The translations under genes were made by a program, and so were the position numbers. From Diplolepis rosae (taxonomy: Eukaryota > Arthropoda > Insecta > Hymenoptera > Diplolepididae): a stretch of DNA of 64,000 bases. The notes beneath the pieces are model-generated. The model did not search any database. It was not told the DNA's origin and was given only the letters and a program-made list of their open reading frames with translations. The stretch lies in NCBI GenBank assembly GCA_030998225.1, contig JAPYXD010000754.1, positions 5,890,001-5,954,000 on the forward strand, read 5' to 3'. This document shows positions 29,964 through 39,600 of the stretch, piece after piece. Each line of letters opens with the position of its first letter. Within the stretch, counting starts at the first letter, position 1.

Positions 29964-30646
29964 GGTTGTTTCCATCCACAAAATTAGACCTCAGGCAAAA
30001 ATAGATAATTTTGTTTCAAGAATAGCAATATTATTATTGAAGGGCTATTTTGGAAGAGAAAAGATTAATTTACATGAAAAAAATTTAAAACACAGAAAAA
30101 TAATTTTATTAATAAATTTTATTTTTGATCCAACTTTTTATCTTATTGCTTCTTACCAAATTTTTAAAAATTATGCGATTTTAATAAATCATGAATCATT
30201 TTTTCAGAGAGAAGATTTCCCACAACTTCACCGTTTCTGATTTTTTAAAATGAATTCTTTAAGGGCTGAGACCATTAAAAAAACATTTTCCAAAATGATA
30301 TTTTTATAAACAAATTGCTGAATTTGATAATAATTTATTCACTTTCGAAAATTGGAAATAGTTAAGTTGTAGGGAATATTTTTCTTGAAAGAGTGATTTG
30401 TAATTTATTAAAATCGCATAATTTTATAAAATTTGGTAAGAAGCGATAAGAAAAAAAGTTAAGGCAAAAATAAAAAAAAATTTCTGTATTTCAAATTTTT
30501 TTCATGGAAACTAATCTTTTCTCTTCCAAAATATCCCTTCAATAATAATATTGCTATTCTTGAAAGCAAAATTATCTATTTTTGCCTGAGGTCTAATTTT
30601 CGTGAACGAACTACCTGAGAGGTCCAATTTTCGTGGATCAACTACC
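29964..30646. mobile_element. 683-bp TTAA MITE (AAGGTAGTTCGTTCACGAAA family), copy 1
   Basis: Lies between two TTAA sites (29960-29963, 30647-30650). Ends are inverted: AAGGTTGTTTCCATCCACAA at the left and TTCGTGGATCAACTACC at the right. The right end has a duplicated terminal block (GTGAACGAACTACCTGAGAG then the true end). The two halves are largely complementary (GCAAAAATAGATAATTTTG; GAAGGGCTATTTTGGAAGAG). Other copies are at 63282-63946 (full), and 31490-32027 and 34372-34676 (3' parts). Confidence 0.85.
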
Positions 30647-30650
30647 TTAA

Positions 30651-31375
30651 TATTGTATATTATATTTCGTTTCGTTATTTACAAAAAAATAGAACAAAAA
30701 TAGTGATAATGTTACAATTCTGAAGCTCGCACTAAATATAGGTCACTAAATCTTGATTTCCATCATTAATTACACTGAATGATTTATTTCTTTTCAATTT
30801 CAAATTCAATGTTCAAATTTGCAGTTATTTATTTTTTTATATGAACTAATATAAAATCCAAAAAATGTAATCAATCTTTATTTATCAATCACATGTTTTC
30901 TTTTTGGTCCGGTATTGAATTATTTTACTGATTGTCTTTTCTCTCAACTTTTCGAAAATTCTTTGAATGGAAAGCCGCGCTCTAGATTACACTCTGTCGC
31001 AGTTATAGGTCATGAAAAGGTATATAACAGTTCTGGAACAATAACACAACACTTCTTGCTGTCACTAATTGCGCCAAGTATGGAATATTTTCACATAACT
31101 GCTATATAACAATGACTGATGTGTATTTAGTAATTCCGAGTTTTCACTAGGTTTTTATTATATGGGAAAATTTTTGGAACTTTTAACCTTAATGTCACTC
31201 AATTTATATTAAAATATTTTAGTTATATCCAAGTAACTGAAATGGAATACACTGAGAAAACAGTTTCTTTGAATCAAAGAAAAATTTATTTTTCAACTCT
31301 ATCATGAAAATTTTAAAATTATTAAATGCCAAAACGCAATATAACGATGTTTTCCTGTGAATAAGGGGATGTAGA
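30651..31375. other. Intronic sequence, nothing recognised
   Basis: iRhom intron between the exons at 29617 and 33940. AT-rich, with a short unsupported open frame at 30915-31109 and no element termini that I can identify. Confidence 0.35.
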
Positions 31376-31377
31376 AC

Positions 31378-31450
31378 GCCTGTGTAGCTCAGTTGGTTAG
31401 AACAGTCGACTGGCAATAGAAAGATCCGGGTTCGAATTCCGGCACAGCTG
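31378..31450 (+). repeat. tRNA-Ala-like repeat (SINE-type), copy 3
   Basis: The 73-nt sequence is the best preserved of three. It has A box TAGCTCAGTTGG, B box GGTTCGAATTCC, and a T arm CCGGG/TCCGG that pairs with one G-U. The anticodon loop CTGGCAA would give GGC (Ala), with U33 kept. The D stem (GCTC/GAAC) and anticodon stem are mismatched and the acceptor stem is only 5 bp (CTGTG/CACAG). The tail GAAAGCGTCTCTTTTTCCAC matches the other copies. A working tRNA gene is unlikely. Confidence 0.65.
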
Positions 31451-31489
31451 AAAGCGTCTCTTTTTCCACAGAAAGATTTTAAATTATTT

Positions 31490-32027
31490 GAAAATTATTA
31501 ATTGCTTTCAATAAAAAAAATAATTTTATTAAGAAATTTTATTTTTGCCCAAACTTATTTTCTTATCGCTTCGAGCCAAATTTAAAAAAATGATGCGATT
31601 CTAATAAATCACGGTTCATTTTTTTAGGAAAAAGATTCTCTACAACATGACCGTTTCCTATTTTTAAAATTGAATTAATTATTATCAAATACAGCAATTT
31701 CTTTATAAAAATTTTGTTTTGAAAAATTGTTTTTTCATAATTTCAGCCATTAAAGAATAAATTTTAAAAAATTGGAAACGGTCAAGTTGTAGAAAATCTT
31801 TTTTCTAACAAAATCATCATTTTTTAAAAATTTGGCTCGAAGCGATAAGAAAATAAGTTTGGGCAAATATAAAATTTATTAATAAAATTATTTTTTTGTC
31901 TTTCAAATTTTTTTCGTGAAAAATAATCTTTTCTCTTCCAAATTAGCCCTTCAATAATAATATTTCTATTCTTGAAAGCAAATTTATCTATTTTTGCCTG
32001 AGGTCTAATTTTCGTGAACGAACTACC
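31490..32027. mobile_element. TTAA MITE of the AAGGTAGTTCG family, 5'-truncated
   Basis: The 3' end TTCGTGAACGAACTACC precedes TTAA (32028-32031), and the interior matches the full copy at 63282-63946 (GCGATTCTAATAAATCACGG; TTGGAAACGGTCAAGTTGTA). The left terminal repeat is missing. Confidence 0.75.
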
Positions 32028-32031
32028 TTAA

Positions 32032-33072
32032 GAGTTGAAATTGTTTGCGAGGATACCTGTCGGAAAAGTATCCTATCTGATACCGAGACTTGTGTCCTGA
32101 TAAGGTAGACAGTGGTATTTTAACTCTAGCATCAAAATTCTAAAATTTTCTTTACCATTTTATATAATTTTTCAAGATAGAATTCAAGGTATGAATTTTA
32201 ATTGGAGTAATTTTGGTTGATAAATTATTTTAATTAAATCGATGTTTTTTTGAAATACTCTGCTTTTCATATTATTTTGACGTTTGATTGAAACTTTTTA
32301 ATTACAACCATTAGATCCCCTTATGTACAATCCTTGAGGATTGATATTGGTAGCAACGTGCTTGTGGTATCTGTTCAACAGTCATCACTCAATTATATAC
32401 AAGCATATGTGCTGCTGTATACGTGACTCAAAACTATCACGTATTTCCAAAACTCTCGTAATTACTTCTAACAGGACGTTGAATCTCTCTAAATTCAGTT
32501 TTGCCATGTTAGCAAGTCCATTAATGGTTTATACACCCTGAATAGTGAAGAAGTTCACAAGAGATTTGCATATTGAAAACTGTTTAGAATGTATTTTTTT
32601 TATTTTGTCACTAATCTAATATTCGTTCTTACTAATTTACATTTTAAAATCGTTGAATTTTGCTTCTAAATATTAGTAAGGGTTGCTCTAAACATTGAAA
32701 ACTTGATTCTCATTTTTAGAATAAAACAACTATTTATCGGTATTTCTTCATTTGCCCTCGAATTTATGAAATTTAGAATCTGACGTTATAAACCTAAGTT
32801 TATGATTTTCTAAAGACTTACTAAAAATTTAGAACTTGACATTCTGAACTTGAATTAAGGTTTTCTCAAGAGTAGTAGTCATTCACTGATTTTTGGAAGT
32901 TAAAGTTCTAGGTTATAGCAACTCGGTCAAAATAATTTATATTCTGCAGTTTACTGAGATTCCTTTTCAAATTTAATATTTATAAAATACTACGTTCAAG
33001 TCATGTCAATAAATATTTTTAAAATTTTTTAATAATAATTCAAATAAGTCTAAAGTAATTTTCAATTTTTTA
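32032..33072. other. Intronic sequence, nothing recognised
   Basis: AT-rich intron DNA. A short inverted patch lies at about 32050-32110 (GTATCCTATCTGATACC). No supported gene or element. Confidence 0.35.
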
Positions 33073-33074
33073 TA

Positions 33075-33293
33075 CTCTCTAAATTTGAATCAGTCAAAAT
33101 CTACTGATTATCAGTGAAATTTGACTGATTCAAATAGCTAAAAAGAGGTTACTGTAAATCAGTCAAATTTCACCGATTATTTCAGTGAAAATTAACTGAT
33201 TTAACAGTGAAAAATATTTTTCACTGTCAAATCAGTGAAAAGGAAAATAACTGATTCAATTAGTGAAAATTTCACTGATTCAGATTTAGAGAG
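33075..33293. mobile_element. ATCAGTGA-rich MITE, type B, full length (219 bp)
   Basis: Starts CTCTCTAAATTTGAATCAG and ends CTGATTCAGATTTAGAGAG, flanked by TA on both sides. Interior blocks AGCTAAAAAGAGGTTACTGT and TTTTTCACTGTCAAATCAG match the type B copies at 7909, 57957 and 61292, in inverted orientation. It lies just upstream of a Penelope fragment. Confidence 0.88.
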
Positions 33294-33299
33294 TATGAT

Positions 33300-33545
33300 G
33301 GTAAAAAAATGGCCAATGTAAGATTTCAAATGTTTTATTCTCAAAACCTTTTACATAAAAAAATCGGTATAATTAAAAATTCAGTAGATTCTGCTATCTT
33401 ATTATCATTCAACAAATTTCATGATGATGATTTGCATTTGGTCTATGATCTCTCAATTTAAAATTAATATCTTGCAAAATTTATTATCAACAAGAAAATA
33501 AAAGGAATTGAAATTCTGAAAAATAATAACCTTTACAACAATGAA
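33300..33545 (+). pseudogene. Penelope-like element fragment (RT-endonuclease linker)
   Basis: The + strand reads YSQNLLHKKIGIIKNSVDSA, then ILLSFNKFHDDDLHLVYDLS, and after a stop IINKKIKGIEILKNN. This matches in order the linker of the Penelope remnant at 10080-10250 (QQKIAIIKNLVDTAILLSHE.KFHKENLEIIKNLL) and is typical of the region between RT and GIY-YIG domains. It is short, interrupted by stops and non-functional. Confidence 0.7.
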
Positions 33546-33939
33546 TATGGTGAAACCTTTTATGGTTAAATATTTAAATAATAATCCTGATTATTCATTT
33601 TTTTCTTTGTTATTTTCTAATTTGTACTCGGAAATACTTTGATAAGACCGCAGGAAGACCAATATCATTCCAGGCATATTATGGTCATTTTTTCATGGGT
33701 ACTTTGTTATATCTTTTGTGTTAAAACGTAATACCTGCGATGTTAAATTTTAATATTTTAGTCTATAAAAGTTTGATATAAACTGTAACGTCTTTGTGAT
33801 ATTTTCAACATTAAAAAACAATATATCACGTATTACGTGTTAATACCTAAATATTATGGGATAACATCTGTCCTTTTAATATCTACTTTTTAATACCTAC
33901 TTTTCTCCGTTTATTAATCCAATCTTGCTTATCTTGCAG

Positions 33940-34029
33940 TCTGTGACACTGAGAAGATGGCAGAAACCGGTACAAAGAAAAGACTCTGTTGCAAGGATGA
34001 CATTATCAGGGCTTCATTATATGGTCGAG
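33940..34029 (+). CDS. iRhom: iRhom, RKDSVARM exon
   Basis: The 90-nt exon follows TTATCTTGCAG and ends GAG|GTAAGT, phase 0 at both ends. It encodes SVTLRRWQKPVQRKDSVARM and TLSGLHYMVE. The RK-[D/E]-SVA[R/K]M block corresponds to RRKRESVAKMSF in human RHBDF1 (from memory), and its position after the ATFFG exon agrees. QRKDS is a possible basophilic kinase site. The conserved consensus donor implies at least one further exon downstream, but none with the expected RRSF.P.SF block was found in the rest of the window. Confidence 0.75.
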
Positions 34030-34371
34030 GTAAGTCATTTTTAAATTACTATGCCTTTGCAATTTCAGTTATACTATAATTGAAACTGGTAAAATGACAA
34101 AAAAACTTTTAAGAAAACAAACTGACATAAAAAAAATTAGTTCTTTAAAAGTTACAAAATTTTTCTGAAATTGAGGATGTTCAAGAATTTTCAGTCCCTG
34201 AGACTTTTTAATTGCTCAGCAATAAAAAGATTGGTGCTTGATCCGAGAAAATTACTGAACTTGACAGTAAAATGAGATGCGCAGCCATAATTCTACGTAT
34301 CCCAAGACACTTGTGGTAGATTATGTCCAAGATTTTGTTAGAATATTTGTACCATTCCGTATATTCAATGG

Positions 34372-34676
34372 TTTCAGCCATTAAAGAATTTATGTTCAAT
34401 AATTGCAAAGGATCATGTTGTAGAGAATCTTTTCCTTAAAAAAATGATCCGTGATTTATTGAAATCACATCATTTTTTAAAATTTGGCTCAAAGCGATAA
34501 GGAAAACAATTCGGTCAAAAATTAAATTTACTAATAAAATTATTTCTCTGTATTTTAAATTTTTTTCATGGAAAGTAATCTTTTTTATTTTGAATAATCC
34601 CTTCAATAATATTGCTATTATTGAAAGCAAAATTATCTATTTTTGCCTGAGGCCCAATTTTTCCGAGTGTACTGCC
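34372..34676. mobile_element. TTAA MITE of the AAGGTAGTTCG family, 5'-truncated
   Basis: Matches the 3' half of the family (AATTTGGCTCAAAGCGATAA; TATTTTTGCCTGAGG) and ends ...TACTGCC just before TTAA at 34677-34680. The next MITE starts at that same TTAA. Confidence 0.7.
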
Positions 34677-34680
34677 TTAA

Positions 34681-35045
34681 GGGGGGAAATAAGATTTACA
34701 CGATTTTCGGAAATTTTTTTGGTCAGTAAAGAATAGTGATACATTTTTCGAACTTTGGCATTTATTTATACATATAGAAAAGTATAAGAACAGATTTTTA
34801 AAAAATCTCTATTCTTGAAAATGACCGTCTTCGAAATAAATAACTTATTGTTTATACTCATGATTTATAAACTAACCTAAATATAAATTAAAACATTGAA
34901 AAATTTATATTTTTTGCAACAAAAAGTAACAATTAGTTTTTTTTTTAATTGCAATTAGTTTCAAATAGAAGGCAATAGTGTTATAGAGTTATGTTTAAAA
35001 ATTCAAAAAGATCAATTGAATAGTTTTTGAGTTACGTTTCCCCCT
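34681..35045. mobile_element. 365-bp MITE at TTAA (GGGGGGAAAT ends)
   Basis: Starts GGGGGGAAATAAG directly after TTAA and ends ACGTTTCCCCC followed by TAA (CTAA in place of TTAA). The short TIR and TTAA context indicate a piggyBac-type non-autonomous element. It abuts the end of the previous MITE, so it inserted into that element's terminal TTAA. Confidence 0.6.
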
Positions 35046-35752
35046 AATTTTAAAAATTTTACATATTTGCAACTTACTGACTAATCAGTAATTCCAAGGC
35101 CGTATAATAATTCTTTAGCTTCTTCAAAATAGATAAATTCATATTTTTAATAAAAAGACAATTATAATATACACTGTCGCTATAAAAAGAATACGTTTCA
35201 TCGCTCTCACGTGTATTGTTAATAAAATTTATTTTTGCATTTCACTGGAATTAAACTACTTAAACTACAATTTTGAAATTCATTTTGAAATTTCGAGATT
35301 ATATTTTTGAGGTTTCATGATAACATTTTATGCAAAAAATGCATCTTTTGAAAGTTCTAAATAGGTTCCTCCCTTAATGGATCATCTTTAATTTCAACTG
35401 TAAATTTTTTGTAATTTAAAAATTCTAAAATTATATTCCAATCTAGAAACTTCAAAAACTTTCTCAAACTAAGTTTTACCTAGACCTAAACATTTTTCAA
35501 CTTTAGATGTAACATATCAAATCTGCGGTTTTGAAGTCAGAAATTTTGAAATTCTTAAAGTAGGTTTTAATTCAGCGATCCCCAAAACCTTACACAGGAA
35601 AAACTAAAGGTCCTATTCCGATGCGGATATATAAAATTTATCTTAAAAAATTTGAAAAAATGTTTTAAACAATTGATAAATTTCAGTGTTAAAATTTCAA
35701 ACTTTTAAAAATAAATTTGATATAGTTCTAATCTAATACCATTGAAATTCAA
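35046..35752. other. AT-rich sequence, nothing recognised
   Basis: No gene or clear element. It lies downstream of the last iRhom exon seen and is presumed intronic. Confidence 0.35.
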
Positions 35753-36173
35753 CTCTCTAAACCTGGATCAGTGAACGGCCACTGATTCGCAGTGACTATT
35801 CACTGATAGCAGCAGTTATAAGTCTTTCACTGAGAATCAGTGAAATTCGACTAATGAATCAGTGAAATAGATTGAATTCACTTATTGAATCAGTGAAATC
35901 TTCAGGTGGGAATAATAAAACCAGCAATATATTTTAACGATCGATAAACTCGTTTATTTTAGGTTAAACAAGCTAAAAAGAAATTGCGTAATTATTATTA
36001 TATATTGTAATTATTATTGTGTGTAATTATATTATGTAACGTGTAGATGAAACTTTTGAATTCGCCAATTCAAAAGTTATGTTTACGTGGCACGTTCACT
36101 GATTCCTCAGTAAAATCTAACCAGGGCACTGATTCAACAGTTGATATATTTTTACTGATTCAGGTTTAGAGAG
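35753..36173. mobile_element. ATCAGTGA-rich MITE, type A
   Basis: Starts CTCTCTAAACCTGGATCAG and ends CTGATTCAGGTTTAGAG. It has the type A blocks ACTATTCACTGATAGCAGCA, TATAAGTCTTTCACTGAGAA and TTTATTTTAGGTTAAACA. The flanking TA has been lost on both sides. Same family as 10426-10898. Confidence 0.85.
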
Positions 36174-36185
36174 AAAACTTCCATT

Positions 36186-36420
36186 TCTTGAACAAAATAT
36201 GTGAGATACAGAAAAAAGGTTGGGATGAAAAATCTTTTTCCTGAATGAGGTATACAAATTCTTATTAGGAAACTTTTCGACAAGATGTATATTTTATGTT
36301 TTGATTATAAAAAAGACTATTGAAAATGAAAAATTCTATTTTTTAACCAAAATATGTGAGATACGAATTAAGCGTTGTAATTCAAAATCGTTTGCTTGAA
36401 TGAAATCTACGATTTTTTTT
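36186..36420 (-). repeat. Two units of the GTATCTCACATATTTT repeat
   Basis: AAAATATGTGAGATAC occurs at about 36195 and 36350, about 155 bp apart. Between them lie GACAAGATGTATATTTTATG and TTTTGATTATAAAAAAGACT. The same units occur on the opposite strand as a longer array at 56150-56640. Confidence 0.65.
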
Positions 36421-36591
36421 CCTTTTTAAGATATTTGGAAAAAAATAGTTTATTTTTATTATGTAATTTATTAGAGCCTTATGTATGTTTTATTAGTGGG
36501 GAAAACAAGCAATTGCCAATGAGTGTCAAGTTTCCGAGTGCTACAGTCACACAAATTAACAATCGCTTGGTCTCCACGAGTGATACACGTT

Positions 36592-36762
36592 ATTTTTCCC
36601 AACTTGTCTAGTGACAATTGTACTTTCACCATTTGTTATGAGACAGGAAAATGGCTATTTTGACCACTTGTAGGGAAAATAGCAACAGTTGTGAAATCAG
36701 CCATTTTCCCGTCTCAAAACAGACGGTGAAAGTACAATTTCCACTAGACGTGTTGGGAAAAT
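36592..36762. repeat. 171-bp hairpin (TTTTCCCAACTTGTCTAGTG arms)
   Basis: The left arm (TCCCAACTTGTCTAGTGACA; ATTGTACTTTCACC; GAGACAGGAAAATGGCT) is inverted in the right arm (AGCCATTTTCCCGTCTC; GGTGAAAGTACAATTT; CCACTAGACGTGTTGGGA). The arms are about 65 bp and closely matched. Likely a MITE; short open frames across it are spurious. Confidence 0.65.
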
Positions 36763-36900
36763 TGAATTTCTTTCTTCATTTAAAATCAAAAACAAATTTA
36801 GTAACTTTGAGAAAAGGTAATTCACACTTACAATATTATAAAATTGACTTGAGCTTCAGTATCATTCCGGGCAGAAAATCCACACCCTAAAAGGGTAAAA

Positions 36901-38030
36901 AATAGTATATTGTGCAATTAGGGAAAAAAAAATTATTTTTCGAATGTGAAGTTTAATGCTCGAGCAAAGCAAGGGTAACAACCACACGAGTAAAATTAAT
37001 TTTATTCCCATGTCGAACACGATTTTTTTTTCTACTAGGGGGTCAAAAAATGGATTTTTCTACTATAGGGCCATAAAGTGGATTTTATTGCCCCGTGCGG
37101 GGCAAACAAATCCATTTTCTGACCACATAGTAGAAAAAAAAATCGTGTGCGACACGGGAAAAATATTTATTTTACTCGTGTGGTTGTTACCCTCGCGTTG
37201 CTTGGGCATTAAGGGGGTTTCTACTTTGTTCGGTCGAAAAAACGTGCTTTTTTTAGAAATTTTTTTTTGGGGAACGTATTTAAGATAAACACTTGAAATT
37301 TTTTTTCAGTTGTAGGTACAAGTTTATTGTACAAGTACAAAAAGTTTTCAGTAGAAATATGCAAAGGGAGGGAGGGGCAATGAGCAATGGCGGCGCGCCG
37401 AACGAATTTTTTCCACTCTCAGAAGTCCTGCCACTGTTTCAGATGACCTGAAACACAAAAATCAAATATATTCTTACTTTGTATACTTTTGTCTTTGGCC
37501 GGTACTAGGATTTCGAAAAAAAAAATGAAAAAATGATGCGATTTTGAATGAAAAACTCGATTTTTGCCCACTTTTTTCGATATAAATTGTTATGTAAAAT
37601 GAAAAATTGTTAATATTTTTGAAGATTCCAGTACGAGCCATAGCTAAGCCCTTGATACACGACTGTTGAAAATTTCGTGGCCATTGCTCAACTCGTCTGG
37701 CTTAAATCACTTCCGCTAGGCCAAAAAATATAGTTTTGAGAAAAACACGTTCAAAGTTTTGCTTCAGTATAAAGGGAAAAAAACTTTTTGTACTTGTACA
37801 ATAAACTTGTACCTACAACTGGAAAAACATTTCAAGTGTTTATCTTAAATACGTTCCCCAAAAAAAATTTCTAAAAAAAGCACGTTTTTTCGGCTGAACA
37901 AAGTAGAAACCCCCTTAAATTTCACACTCGCAAAATACATTTGTTTTCCCTTGTTGCACAATATACTATTGTTTGCCTCGCACCGGGCAATAAAATCCAC
38001 TTTATGACCCGCTAGTGGAAAAAAATTGTT
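36901..38030. mobile_element. Inverted-repeat element of the AGTATATTGTGCAA family
   Basis: AATAGTATATTGTGCAATTA with GAATGTGAAGTTTAATGC at the left is inverted at 37917-37970 (AAATTTCACACTCGCAAAAT; TTGTTGCACAATATACTATT). Between 36960 and 37200 an inner palindrome (CCCCGTGCGGGG at its centre) has arms carrying AAATCGTGTGCGACACGGG and TTACTCGTGTGGTTGTTACC. The MITE at 37213-37914 is inserted in the right half. A diverged copy is at 14160. Non-coding. Confidence 0.65.
37213..37914. mobile_element. 702-bp MITE with TTAA duplication and 137-bp TIRs
   Basis: Lies exactly between TTAA at 37209-37212 and 37915-37918. The ends GGGGGTTTCTACTTTGTTCG and AACAAAGTAGAAACCCCC are inverted, and pairing extends about 137 bp inward, to GTACAAGTTTATTGTACAAG and its partner. 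The arms differ at only a few positions. The unique core (37360-37770) has no gene. PiggyBac-type target use is inferred from TTAA. Confidence 0.88.
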
Positions 38031-38289
38031 TAACTCAGTCTATATGCCAGTAAATGATTTTTTATACATAAGTAATGTAAATTTGCGGAAACCAAACTAG
38101 GCACATGACCTTAAAAATCAGCATGACGTAATTTATGAAACGTTTAATCATAAAGAAAACAGGAGTTATTTAAAAAATATGTTATTACCAAGAATAAATA
38201 ATTTTCTGGTATATATATTTTAAATTTGAATTGAATAGATTTTTTGAAGGAAGGAATTTGAATGGGTGATTTTAGACTTGTAATCGAGT

Positions 38290-38760
38290 ATACAACTAGT
38301 CATTTGGCATCCTCGTTAACTCTAGGGTAAAGCGCGGTTCACAGTGTGGGCACGCAGGTATCTGCCTACTTTAGGAAACTGAAAGCTTGTTTCTTGAGGT
38401 TCCTAGAGAAGTCTACTAGAGTTGCACGAAACTCCGTGCTCACCGCAACCTCGTTAGCTCCATAGATGAATAGATTTCTAGCCAACCATGTAAGTTACAT
38501 GTAGTTAGAGGTGCTTTTGCTCTAGCGCATTACGTCATTTAGGAGAACAAGTTGCGCCACTTATGCACCTTGTACACGTAAAGGTCTGCGCGCAAGGTTG
38601 CGTTTCCGGAAATAATTAGGGAAACTATTATAAACCAACGACGAGAGTTAGTTATTGATCTTGATGTTTAATTAATTTTCTAAACGTCTATTCAGAAAAC
38701 TTTGCATTCGAGTTTCCATTTTTACTCTCGCAGTTCATTCTCTCTACTCAATTTCTGAAA
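38290..38760 (+). promoter_or_regulatory. GC-richer unique stretch with TATA-like box
   Basis: Between AT-rich flanks this stretch has near-balanced base composition and no repeat that I can detect (TCACAGTGTGGGCACGCAGG; CTGCGCGCAAGGTTGCG). ATTATAAACC at 38627-38636 is followed by ACGAGAGTTAGTTATTG. It might be an alternative promoter or first exon, or an LTR fragment. No coding exon with splice sites was found. Confidence 0.25.
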
Positions 38761-39600
38761 GAAAAAGCTGGGAAATTGAACCCTGAAAATGGACACCACC
38801 CTTTCCAATTTGAATTGAGAGTATAAAAGGTATTCGAAATAGATTCAATGATCAGAATTTCAAAAGAATTTTTATGAGCTTGAAAAATATCGCCGGAGAT
38901 ATTGTTGGACCTTGACAAGACATCAATAAACTAAAATTTCATTTGAGGGTACATATTTTCATGAGTTTCATTCAAAGAAATTTTAATCAACTTTTTAAAA
39001 TATATATGAGTTTTGACAGGTTTAAAGAAACCCCCAGTGGTTTATTTCTGATAAATGTAACTTTTTTCTAAGAAACTCATAAAATTGTTTCGCGACTAGA
39101 TGTAATGAAAAGAATTCATATTATATTTGCGATAGAACTGAAAAACATAAATATTGTTTATTTTATCGCGATGTTTAAAATGAGATAAGCCATTTCTTCA
39201 TGCAATAGTTACGTGAAATTTTCCATAGTTCGTTGTTCATTGTAAAAAGTAGTACCATAGAGAAATTGATTTAAATCAGAAAATTCACCATCTAGATTAC
39301 TTTCGACCGGGAAGAACAGAATTCCACAAAACTTACAAGTAAAATTTTCTCCCTGCGCGTTTGCTCTGTTATATTAAATTATAATTGCAATCTCTGAAAT
39401 TTTAAAGTCAAGCACTGTTTGTTCAGAACGGTTTAATCTTATAGTTCTCTATTATCCTTTTTCATTGTTATGGTGAATCTACTTCGTTTCAAACTACAAA
39501 TGAGATTGTGTCTACGAATGCGGCTAACCGTTTTCCGTGTGTAATAATGCAAATCGACGAAATTTCACTGTGATTGAAAAAAAGTGTACAACCACAAATT

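Noticed and set aside
29953..30240. 95-residue open frame
   Set aside because: It is wholly inside a TTAA MITE. The same type of frame appears in other copies (34436-34630, 63601-63825) with no conservation beyond the DNA repeat.
31378..31450. Functional tRNA-Ala gene
   Set aside because: D stem and anticodon stem are mismatched, the acceptor stem is incomplete, and the same tail occurs after two other degenerate tRNA-like copies. A SINE-type repeat fits better.
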